5,351 nucleotides of DNA, taken from Holophagales bacterium. Its GTDB lineage: Bacteria; Acidobacteriota; Holophagae; Holophagales; Holophagaceae. The translations under genes were made by a program, and so were the position numbers. Where the stretch lies: the NCBI GenBank assembly GCA_031256155.1, contig JAIRRD010000182.1:1-5351 (forward strand). Direction: 5' to 3'. The notes below the pieces were generated by a model. It did not search any database, was not told the origin of the DNA, and saw nothing but the letters and a program-made list of their open reading frames with translations. Below are positions 1-5,351 of the stretch, in pieces; the stretch's first letter is position 1; each line of letters opens with the position of its first letter.

Positions 1-794
1 GTACAGACCAGCTCATGGAGGAGATGGGCTACCAGCGGAGAAGCGGCATGGTCAGTGACAACCAGGCCAAAGAGCTTGGTGCGCAGCTTGGGGCCGACTT
101 TGTGGCGGTATCTAGGATACTCAAAGAAGACGGCGCGACCAATATCACCATAGCTATCATCAATGTTGAGACGGGCAGGAAGGAGACCCGCAACGCTTTA
201 CTGGAGTCGAACTCTCCTAATGCCATAGTGGCAAAAACCGAAGAACTGGCGGCCAGCCTTGTGGGACTGGTGACACCAAGAGAGATCCAGACGCAGGAAC
301 AAAATAAAAGGGATGAAGAGGAGCGCATACGTAAAGAGAAGGATGAACGGAGCGCTAATAGGTGGAATGCGTTTGGAAAGATCGGTAGTGCAATAGCCAC
401 AGGAGTCACCAGCGGGGGTGACAAGTCCGGCGGCAGAGACAGCCACAACGACAGGCACAACGACAGGAACAACGGCAAGAACAACTCTAGCGGCGGCCAG
501 GTTCTGACCGGTACTGTCAGAAACACACTCGTCAAATATGAAATACGCGTGATGGATGACGGTCAGGTGAGAATCAGGTTCAGCTCCATCGGCGTTTCCC
601 GTGGTGCCCGTATAGACTGGCAACTGGATAGCGCAACCAACATACAAAACCCATCTTCACGTGAACTGATGTCTTCTTATACCACAGTGAAAGCCAACAC
701 TAACGTGGATATTTATCGGCGCGTCATTGACATCAGCAAGCCTGTCAACCTCGGGTCTTTTCTTGTCAATGATGTCAGCGACTACGACAGATAA
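1..794 (+). CDS. CsgG/curli-assembly-like envelope protein, 5' truncated by window edge
   Basis: Partial gene; the reading frame is open to the left edge (first full codon at nt 3), so the internal ATG at 15 is not the likely start. The visible 263 residues fall into three parts. Residues ~1-93 carry the pattern of the CsgG-like fold: a helix with GYQRRSGMVSD, then AKELGAQLGADFVAVSRI, then a strand pair ending in INVETGRKE. This closely follows the usual 'lGk.lGAd.vv.g.i' and 'DveTG' stretches of CsgG/HfaB-type proteins. Next is a highly charged Glu/Lys/Arg helix (~97-120), probably coiled coil, and a Gly/Asn/Asp/Arg low-complexity linker (~130-165). The last ~100 residues are beta-rich and unrecognised. 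CsgG relatives are periplasmic or outer-membrane lipoproteins, some of which form secretion channels; the signal peptide and most of the channel region would lie outside the window. A channel function is therefore not shown. The downstream neighbour is an outer-membrane barrel 192 nt away. Confidence 0.6.
   Translation, partial: TDQLMEEMGYQRRSGMVSDNQAKELGAQLGADFVAVSRILKEDGATNITIAIINVETGRKETRNALLESNSPNAIVAKTEELAASLVGLVTPREIQTQEQNKRDEEERIRKEKDERSANRWNAFGKIGSAIATGVTSGGDKSGGRDSHNDRHNDRNNGKNNSSGGQVLTGTVRNTLVKYEIRVMDDGQVRIRFSSIGVSRGARIDWQLDSATNIQNPSSRELMSSYTTVKANTNVDIYRRVIDISKPVNLGSFLVNDVSDYDR
444..485 (+). repeat. In-frame 12-bp tandem repeat encoding HNDR units
   Basis: Two perfect copies of CACAACGACAGG (444-455 and 456-467) are followed by a degenerate third unit AACAACGGCAAG (468-479) and a half unit AACAAC (480-485). 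The period is 12 bp, so the frame is kept. It encodes HNDR-HNDR-NNGK-NN in the linker of the CsgG-like protein. It could change length by slippage without a frameshift. With only two exact copies this is a weak candidate for a variable locus. Confidence 0.75.
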
Positions 795-975
795 AATCAA
801 GCAGATTCCATGGAGTGGTAGGTTGAGCCCGATCACAGCAGACTCTGGCGTAAGTTTCAGTGAGTCAATATACGCAGTTCAATCCATGGCCGCTCCGTAT
901 TCCATTTGCAATGCCGAAGTTTTACAAGCATCTCTCCATTCAGGCAGTGACCTGATGGCAGAAGGCACTTGTAAT

Positions 976-980
976 AAGGA
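976..980 (+). promoter_or_regulatory. Shine-Dalgarno site of the beta-barrel gene
   Basis: AAGGA lies 6 nt before the ATG at 987. It supports that start, which is also the one that gives a complete signal peptide. Confidence 0.6.
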
Positions 981-986
981 TAATCT

Positions 987-1535
987 ATGAAATACAACAA
1001 TAGTAATTTTGGCCGCTACTTGATGTACGGGGCGGCCATCGCCTTTGCGGCGGCCTCTCCCGCTCTCATGGCGCAGTCGAAGTCGAAAATAGGCTTTTCT
1101 GGATCGTTTGTGGTGCCTACAGGTTCACTGTCGGATTTCGCGGGACCAGGCTTTTCTTTGGGGGCATCGTACGAAAAACCGTTGTCGCTGCATAATTTTT
1201 CCCAAAGTTTTTCTCTGCAGTACACAATTTTCGGTGGCAGATCAGTCAATGTCCCGGGATTTTTCTCCATCGATTACTCAGTTAAGGAGCTGGGCATTAA
1301 TTATGACCTGAAATACTACTTAGGTGAGGGCGGGTCTTTTTATGTCTTGGGCGGAGGCGGCCTACATTCCTTTTCAATGAGCGTAAAGGGTTTTGACAAC
1401 GCCGAAGACCTTGGAACAAAGTTTGGCTTCAATATTGGAGGCGGCTACTGCTATACCCCAAACCTGGGTTTTGAGTGCAGATACGTCCTCTGCCCCGACC
1501 CTTGGCTTCAGCTTTCTCTGAAGTTGCAATTTTAG
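987..1535 (+). CDS. Small outer-membrane beta-barrel protein, 182 aa
   Basis: Predicted secreted beta-barrel of the outer membrane. The N-terminus is a classical signal peptide: basic/polar start, hydrophobic core at ~12-27 rich in Ala, and an ALMA|Q cleavage site after residue 29. The mature ~153 residues alternate polar and hydrophobic residues in about eight strands, for example KIGFSGSFVVP, FSLQYTIFGG, ELGINYDLKYYL, FYVLGGGGLHSFSM, FGFNIGGGYCY and LQLSLKLQF. They are joined by Gly/Asp/Pro turns. The C-terminal residue is Phe, the usual BAM-recognition signature of outer-membrane proteins. Length and strand count suit an 8-stranded OmpA/OmpW-type barrel with no extra periplasmic domain. 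The two cysteines in the last third (CYTP...FECRYVLCPD, three in all) are a slightly unusual feature for a barrel. Function (porin, adhesin or structural) cannot be told. It lies between the CsgG-like gene and the lipoprotein gene on the same strand. Confidence 0.75.
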   Translation: MKYNNSNFGRYLMYGAAIAFAAASPALMAQSKSKIGFSGSFVVPTGSLSDFAGPGFSLGASYEKPLSLHNFSQSFSLQYTIFGGRSVNVPGFFSIDYSVKELGINYDLKYYLGEGGSFYVLGGGGLHSFSMSVKGFDNAEDLGTKFGFNIGGGYCYTPNLGFECRYVLCPDPWLQLSLKLQF

Positions 1536-1643
1536 ATATATTTCTTGCGAAAATGATTCATTCTTGCTTCCAAAATTTCCACTCTTGCATCCCGTTATTC
1601 GATGGTGCATTATTCCCGCGCCCAAATTCGGGCATTGACACTT

Positions 1644-1649
1644 AGGAGG
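1644..1649 (+). promoter_or_regulatory. Strong Shine-Dalgarno site deciding a TTG start
   Basis: A perfect AGGAGG sits 5 nt before TTG at 1655. This fixes the lipoprotein start at a non-ATG codon. The translation from that codon begins with a typical signal peptide (MFTKKLHLTLASAMLVV), whereas the later in-frame ATGs would cut the signal peptide. Confidence 0.8.
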
Positions 1650-1654
1650 TCTAC

Positions 1655-3115
1655 TTGTTCACAAAAAAACTTCATCTCACTTTGGCATCGGCAATGCTAG
1701 TCGTTGCCATGGGCTCTGTCGCCTGCCCTCCAAAAGATATTTCTACGTCTGAATCAACGTATATCGTGAAATTCGTGACAAATGGAGGAAGTGCCGTTGA
1801 TGACATTACGGTAAAACAGGGTACTAGCATAAAAAATTCACCTGTGACTAAACGTGATGGCGGTTTCGTATTTGATTGCTGGTATTCGGACAATTCATTT
1901 GAAAATTCAATTGAATTTCCGTTCACTCCAACTGAAAATATTACACTGTACGCCGACTGGGTGTCGGTTTCATCGGTTTTAGGTGCTCCGCTAAAAGCGG
2001 CTCCCGTAGCTGCATCCACTACCAGCGAACCTGAAGTGTTAGAATATTTAAAATCAGGAAATAGCAATTATTACTTAGTTAATGTGGGGGTGATCCACAA
2101 CATGTATATTTCGACAATTGCCAGCCTGTTCTATAATGGTTCTACACCAATGTCCTGGTCAAAGACAGTTTCCAGCTCCACAACCATAACAAATGCATTG
2201 ACAGAAACGGCATCCAAAAGCGTAGCAACTACCAATACGCAAGGTGGTAAGGCTAGCTTGTCATTCAAGTCGCATGGGGTGGATTTGGGTGGCGAATGGA
2301 CAGGGTCGTGGGGGAAGACAACTTCAACTCATCAATCAGTCGAAACATCCTTTACAGAAATTAGACAAACTTCGGACTCAGAGACTCTCTCCTTTACAGT
2401 TGGAGGCAATGGGGAACCCACTGGGTATCATCGCTATGCTCTATATGGCACTGCTGATCTTTATTTCATAGTTGAAACATCCACTGATAAGCAAACATTA
2501 AAGGGATTGAGTTCTGTAGTTTGTGTCAGGGACAGCTCGCTATTTACAAAATGGGATTTTTCCGATGGTTCGGGAGGCGGTCCAAATTGGGACAATTCCC
2601 CTGTAGAGGAAATTGTGTTCCCCTATGGTTTCCATACAAGGCTGGCCGAACCTCTTCCGCCTGATGATAAACCCACGATGCCAATTGAGTCAAAATTTGA
2701 AGCCATTCGCGTTGCAACTTGGGAATTTAATAATAAAAACCAACTTGATCAAAAATGTGATGTGATTGATATTAGTAAAGTATTTCAGGAAAACTTAGAT
2801 GGCTTGCATAAACGAGGGTATAGGAATATCAGTTTCAATATTATCTTAGATACATATGGCATACAATGGGGACATGGAAGACTGTATTTATATAGTTCAG
2901 AAACCAAAAATAAAAAGTACGAAATAGGAGTTAAGGAATTTAACCCTGATAATGGTAAATGGAAACGTAATTTTACTCTGAGTTTTGCTAATATTCCGAT
3001 CATTAATTTTCCAGACAATAAGTTTGTTCTTAGATATAATGCATGCCATCCATCCCCATTTGGTAGCGCTAGGTGGAAAAATGAGAATTTAAAGATTCAA
3101 ATTAAAATCACCTGA
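1655..3115 (+). CDS. Probable lipoprotein: InlB B-type repeat plus aerolysin-like beta region (possible pore former)
   Basis: The 486-aa protein starts at TTG behind a perfect AGGAGG. Residues 1-23 form a signal peptide (KK then a hydrophobic core), and GSVAC gives a relaxed lipobox with Cys24 as the probable lipidated residue. Residues ~36-103 are one InlB B-type (Listeria-Bacteroides, Flg_new) repeat: VKFVTNGGS, a Gly-x-Ser turn, FVFDCWYSD and ENITLYADW. A Pro/Ala/Ser linker follows (~104-130). Residues ~167-275 are rich in Ser/Thr and alternate polar with hydrophobic residues (SWSKTVSSSTTITNAL, a Gly-Gly turn, LSFKSHGVDLGGEWTGSW), then LSFTVGG and HRYALYGTADLYFIVET. This pattern resembles the membrane-hairpin and shaft region of aerolysin/ETX-MTX2 toxins; that assignment is inference. 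A Pro-rich hinge (~333-343) precedes a beta-rich C-terminal domain (~344-486) that I do not recognise and that is strikingly AT-rich. It could instead be an adhesin or surface-display protein. No downstream gene on this strand in the window. Confidence 0.7.
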   Translation: MFTKKLHLTLASAMLVVAMGSVACPPKDISTSESTYIVKFVTNGGSAVDDITVKQGTSIKNSPVTKRDGGFVFDCWYSDNSFENSIEFPFTPTENITLYADWVSVSSVLGAPLKAAPVAASTTSEPEVLEYLKSGNSNYYLVNVGVIHNMYISTIASLFYNGSTPMSWSKTVSSSTTITNALTETASKSVATTNTQGGKASLSFKSHGVDLGGEWTGSWGKTTSTHQSVETSFTEIRQTSDSETLSFTVGGNGEPTGYHRYALYGTADLYFIVETSTDKQTLKGLSSVVCVRDSSLFTKWDFSDGSGGGPNWDNSPVEEIVFPYGFHTRLAEPLPPDDKPTMPIESKFEAIRVATWEFNNKNQLDQKCDVIDISKVFQENLDGLHKRGYRNISFNIILDTYGIQWGHGRLYLYSSETKNKKYEIGVKEFNPDNGKWKRNFTLSFANIPIINFPDNKFVLRYNACHPSPFGSARWKNENLKIQIKIT

Positions 3116-3222
3116 TATGCACTTGCAATTGCCAAACCCCAAAATCTGTTTGGAACGGTCTATTTAGAGTCCTTGGTGGGCTCCAATGTCATGCTACTTA
3201 ACGCGTCACTCTGTTCCTTTGG
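3116..3222 (+). other. Gene-free spacer after the lipoprotein gene
   Basis: First part of the 321-nt gap between two convergent genes. It holds two small inverted repeats: CCAAAC/GTTTGG (3132-3137 and 3148-3153, 10-nt loop) and GAGTCC/GGGCTC (3167-3172 and 3178-3183, 5-nt loop, one G-U pair). Neither is followed by a T-run, so neither is called an intrinsic terminator. No coding potential was seen. Confidence 0.5.
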
Positions 3223-3418
3223 TATAGCGGTTTAACTTTTCGTAGTTATAGTCAACGCCCTTGACAAACAGTACAGACAAGCAAGCACCGCCTACGCCTC
3301 CCATTTCGCTCCCCGCCGATGGCGGCTCGCTCCATTACGGCGCAGTCTTGCGCATCCGCGCGTTTTACTTGTGGAACATTGTTATGCTCCACAAGTAAAA
3401 CGACTATAAACCGCTATA
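3223..3418. mobile_element. MITE-like element with 12-bp terminal inverted repeats and TA ends
   Basis: TATAGCGGTTTA (3223-3234) is matched exactly in inverse by TAAACCGCTATA (3407-3418), bounding 196 bp. Both ends can be read as a TA target duplication followed by TAGCGGTTTA, the layout of IS630/Tc1-mariner-derived miniature elements. The interior has no credible gene but is full of hairpins: CCGCC/GGCGG (3313-3317 and 3321-3325), GCGCA/TGCGC (3340-3344 and 3349-3353) and the perfect 15-bp stem at 3361-3402. GC-rich blocks sit beside AT-rich flanks. It lies between two convergent genes, where an insertion does little harm. Copy number cannot be judged from one window, and it could instead be a bounded structured intergenic repeat or a transcribed RNA. 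Confidence 0.5.
3361..3402. repeat. Perfect 15-bp inverted repeat (strong hairpin, 12-nt loop)
   Basis: CGTTTTACTTGTGGA (3361-3375) and its exact complement TCCACAAGTAAAACG (3388-3402) flank a 12-nt loop. On the minus strand it starts 34 nt after the stop codon of the malic enzyme gene, so it may end or protect that transcript. It lacks a following T-run in either direction, so it is not a canonical intrinsic terminator. It forms the right part of the MITE-like element. Confidence 0.85.
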
Positions 3419-3436
3419 TAGCTGTTTTCGCTTTTA

Positions 3437-4966
3437 TTACTCATCCGCCGATCCCTTTATGGCTTCCAGCTGCCCCCTGATTTCGGCAATAGTATCTTTC
3501 AGCACATTGTCAATCATGCTCTTTGGGGGTGTTGGGATTTTTTCTTTTTCCATTAACATCTGTACGATTTCTCTGTTTTCTTTAATGTCGCGGTCTGCTC
3601 TTTGGAAGACTTCTTCTGGCGTAATGCTGAGCCGAGCTACACCTTCTTTAATGGCTTGGGCGGCTACATCCGATGCTTCGCGTGGAAACACCCCAACATC
3701 GTCCATGGTAGGCATGATATGGTCTATATCCAGACCACGGTTTTGCTGTGCTTTGGCAATGCTGTGAGCGGCAGCTATGGCCATGCCGTCTGTAACTCTG
3801 CTGGCCTGAACCAGCAGGCATCCTTTCAATAGGCCAGGGAAGCACATGCTGTTATTTACCTGATTCGGGAAATCGCTTCTGCCTGTAGCAACTATAAAGG
3901 CACCGGCATCTTTCGCGTCGTGGGGATATATCTCAGGCACAGGGTTAGCGCAGACAAAGACAATGGGATTTTTGCCCATTGCCTGAATCCACTCTTTTTT
4001 AACAACGTCAGGGCCAGGCGTTGACAGAGCGCACAGGATATCGGCTCCCTTACAGGCTTCCAGAATGTTGTCAACGCGCTGTGGGTTTGTGGCTTCAGCT
4101 ATCTGCCATTTGCGGTAAAAACGCGTGTCGTTTCTCACATCATCGCGACCTGTATGCAGAGCGCCTTTTGAGTCAAAGGCAATGACGTTCTTTGGGTCGA
4201 GGCCCTCCGCCAGCATCAGACGTATGATGGTTGCGTTGGAAGAACCCGCTCCGTAAAATACAGCTTTGACGCTCTTCCAGTCCTTACCAGCCAGTTTTAT
4301 AGCATTTATCATACCAGCCAGCGTCACGCAGGCCGTACCTTGAGCGTCATCGTGCCATACGGGTACACCGCAGTCCTGAAGTTCGTCAAGCACCCTGAAA
4401 CAATTTGGTTGCGATATATCCTCAAGGTTGACAGCGCCAACACTGGGGGCAAGCATACGCACAAAATCAATTATCTTTGTGGCGCTGTGGTCGTGCTTCC
4501 CATAGTTAAAATTGAAGTCAGCCTTATGTGAATCAGGCTCTGTATGTGTGTTGATACAGAGCGGGATTGCGTCAATACCACCGAGATAGTACATCAAAAA
4601 CGCCTTACCCTCCATGACTCCCAGACCACCAGAAGGCGTGCAGTCACCATCACCCAGTACTCGTGTGGAATCTGAAACAACGGCCACTAAATTGCTACGA
4701 TTGGACAACTGATATGAACGCATGTTGTTATCCCTGATAGCGGTGGATACTGCGCTTACGCCGGGCGTGTACCAGACACCAAACCACCCAAAACCATAGA
4801 TTCCGGCCTTGGGAACGGTTCGCATCTTTCCGCCATAGAAATCATGGGCAGAAATAGCAAGGCGCTTTAAAAATACAGTCTGGGCTTTAGCCAATTCCGA
4901 CGGACTAAAATCTTTTGGGAAAAGCGCTTGCAGGTTGGTCAAATCAAGATATGAGGGAAAAGACAT
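3437..4966 (-). CDS. Malic enzyme (malate dehydrogenase, oxaloacetate-decarboxylating), 509 aa
   Basis: Cytosolic enzyme that oxidatively decarboxylates L-malate to pyruvate and CO2 while reducing NAD or NADP. The N-terminal malic domain has the catalytic Tyr66 in WYTPGVSAV, the SDSTRVLGDGD segment (98-108), and the catalytic Lys121 in VMEGKAF. Metal ligands are Glu182 and Asp183 (NLEDISQPNCF) and Asp207 (VWHDDAQGTA). The NAD-binding domain starts near 213, with the dinucleotide loop GAGSSNA (239-245), DSKGALHTGR after the second strand, and CANPVPEIYP further on. All key residues are present, so it should be active. It is longer than the usual ~390-430 aa short bacterial forms, with ~40 extra residues at the N-terminus and a charged helical tail of ~70, and it has no phosphotransacetylase domain. 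The loop has Asn where Gly or Ala is usual. NAD versus NADP preference cannot be decided. The start has SD TGGAG 7 nt upstream. It lies 25 nt after ftsX, probably in one transcript. Confidence 0.93.
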   Translation of the reverse strand: MSFPSYLDLTNLQALFPKDFSPSELAKAQTVFLKRLAISAHDFYGGKMRTVPKAGIYGFGWFGVWYTPGVSAVSTAIRDNNMRSYQLSNRSNLVAVVSDSTRVLGDGDCTPSGGLGVMEGKAFLMYYLGGIDAIPLCINTHTEPDSHKADFNFNYGKHDHSATKIIDFVRMLAPSVGAVNLEDISQPNCFRVLDELQDCGVPVWHDDAQGTACVTLAGMINAIKLAGKDWKSVKAVFYGAGSSNATIIRLMLAEGLDPKNVIAFDSKGALHTGRDDVRNDTRFYRKWQIAEATNPQRVDNILEACKGADILCALSTPGPDVVKKEWIQAMGKNPIVFVCANPVPEIYPHDAKDAGAFIVATGRSDFPNQVNNSMCFPGLLKGCLLVQASRVTDGMAIAAAHSIAKAQQNRGLDIDHIMPTMDDVGVFPREASDVAAQAIKEGVARLSITPEEVFQRADRDIKENREIVQMLMEKEKIPTPPKSMIDNVLKDTIAEIRGQLEAIKGSADE

Positions 4967-4973
4967 GAAAGCA

Positions 4974-4978
4974 CTCCA
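4974..4978 (-). promoter_or_regulatory. Shine-Dalgarno site of the malic enzyme gene
   Basis: Read on the minus strand, TGGAG lies 7 nt before the ATG at 4966, in the 25-nt gap after the ftsX stop. It supports this start. The gap is too short for a full promoter of its own, favouring co-transcription with ftsX. Confidence 0.65.
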
Positions 4979-4991
4979 GATATGACTCGCG

Positions 4992-5351
4992 TCAGTTTGT
5001 ATTTAACTCTCGCTCCGTTACGTTCCGCTGAGCGCTACGCGCCCCCCACAACGCTCCGGTTGCCCCGGTCAAAAGACCAGTAGCTGATAATAAAATTATG
5101 TTTTTGTATGAGAAAAAAATCAATTTAGCCGCTTCTGCAAGGAAGGGAGAAAAATTAATTTTCCCCAAACTCAGCGGTAGCCAAATCAGCCAAAGTCCGC
5201 CAATGGCAGCTAGAGCCGCAAGAAGCCCCAAAAACGCCCCTTCCAGCAGTAGCGGAATCAACACATAAAGCTCCGTAGCGCCTACTAGTCTCATAATGTT
5301 TATCTCTTCTTCACGCGAAGCTATATTCATGCGAACAACAATTCCGGTTGA
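4992..5351 (-). CDS. ftsX: FtsX, cell-division ABC transporter permease, C-terminal part (5' truncated)
   Basis: About 119 C-terminal residues are visible; the frame runs open through the right edge (STGIVVR precedes the internal Met at 5330), so that Met is not the start. FtsX is the inner-membrane partner of the ATPase FtsE. The pair links the divisome to periplasmic activation of peptidoglycan hydrolases. The diagnostic stretch is SREEEINIMRLVGATELYVLIP, matching the family's 'RReEIeImrLVGAt..fI..Pfl.eG' signature, which precedes a transmembrane helix. Two hydrophobic spans follow: LLEGAFLGLLAALAAIGGLW and, after a polar loop, NIILLSATGLLTGATGAL. They correspond to the last two membrane helices of FtsX, and the protein ends in a basic, polar tail. 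ftsE would be expected upstream, outside the window. The next gene is malic enzyme rather than the murein-hydrolase activator often found beside ftsEX. Confidence 0.85.
   Translation of the reverse strand, partial: STGIVVRMNIASREEEINIMRLVGATELYVLIPLLLEGAFLGLLAALAAIGGLWLIWLPLSLGKINFSPFLAEAAKLIFFSYKNIILLSATGLLTGATGALWGARSAQRNVTERELNTN

Noticed and set aside
29..647. Long minus-strand open frames opposite the CsgG-like gene
   Set aside because: Their products are Leu/Ser/Val-rich antisense readings of a gene with clear family motifs; there are no start signals.
727..990. Open frame of 87 codons overlapping the end of the CsgG-like gene, with its stop overlapping the barrel ATG (ATGA)
   Set aside because: It begins inside the coding end of the CsgG-like gene in another frame, has no Shine-Dalgarno site that I could see, and its product has Ser-rich, domain-free composition. 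The ATGA overlap is probably chance; 795-986 is treated as spacer.
1585..1613. Possible promoter TTGCAT - 17 nt - CATTAT before the lipoprotein gene
   Set aside because: Only 3 of 6 and 4 of 6 matches to the consensus boxes in an AT-rich stretch; not above chance.
1620..1633. GCCC/GGGC inverted repeat just before the lipoprotein Shine-Dalgarno site
   Set aside because: A 4-bp stem is too short to claim a regulatory or riboswitch structure.
3132..3153. CCAAAC/GTTTGG hairpin as terminator of the lipoprotein gene
   Set aside because: A 6-bp stem with a 10-nt loop and no T-run; too weak to call a terminator.
3252..3335. 27-codon minus-strand frame (MERAAIGGE...) inside the MITE-like element
   Set aside because: Very short, Arg/Cys-rich, and it overlaps the hairpins of the repeat. 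It is most likely a by-product of the repeat sequence.
3340..4531. Plus-strand open frames opposite the malic enzyme gene (3459-3767, 3602-3832, 4340-4531)
   Set aside because: Antisense shadows of a well-supported enzyme gene, without family motifs or ribosome-binding sites.

Overview
The window appears to come from a diderm (Gram-negative-type) bacterium of moderate GC. The evidence is a secreted beta-barrel that ends in phenylalanine, a CsgG-like envelope protein and a probable lipoprotein. Good Shine-Dalgarno sites precede several genes, one of them serving a TTG start. The phylum cannot be fixed from the sequence. The relaxed lipobox and the InlB-type repeat lipoprotein would suit a spirochaete (Treponema-like) or another gut-associated diderm, but this is only a lean.

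Layout. Positions 1-794 (+) hold the 3' part of a CsgG/curli-assembly-like gene cut by the left edge. Positions 987-1535 (+) encode a small outer-membrane beta-barrel with a signal peptide. Positions 1655-3115 (+) encode a 486-residue probable lipoprotein. It has one InlB B-type repeat, then a Ser/Thr-rich amphipathic beta region resembling the core of aerolysin/ETX-MTX2 pore formers, then an AT-rich C-terminal domain I do not recognise. These three genes point the same way and all encode envelope or exported proteins. Positions 3116-3436 hold no gene and lie between two convergent genes. They contain a compact structured repeat (3223-3418) with 12-bp terminal inverted repeats that begin and end in TA, and a perfect 15-bp inverted repeat near its right end. 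This looks like a MITE of the IS630/Tc1-mariner kind. On the minus strand, 4966-3437 encodes a malic enzyme (malate to pyruvate and CO2, reducing NAD or NADP). Just upstream, 5351-4992 is the C-terminal part of the division protein FtsX, cut by the right edge.

How the parts fit. ftsX and the malic enzyme are 25 nt apart on one strand and are probably co-transcribed, although they have no known functional link. The plus-strand genes look like an accessory envelope locus. The most interesting points are the possible pore-forming lipoprotein and the MITE-like element. No RNA gene, CRISPR array, transposase or canonical intrinsic terminator was seen.
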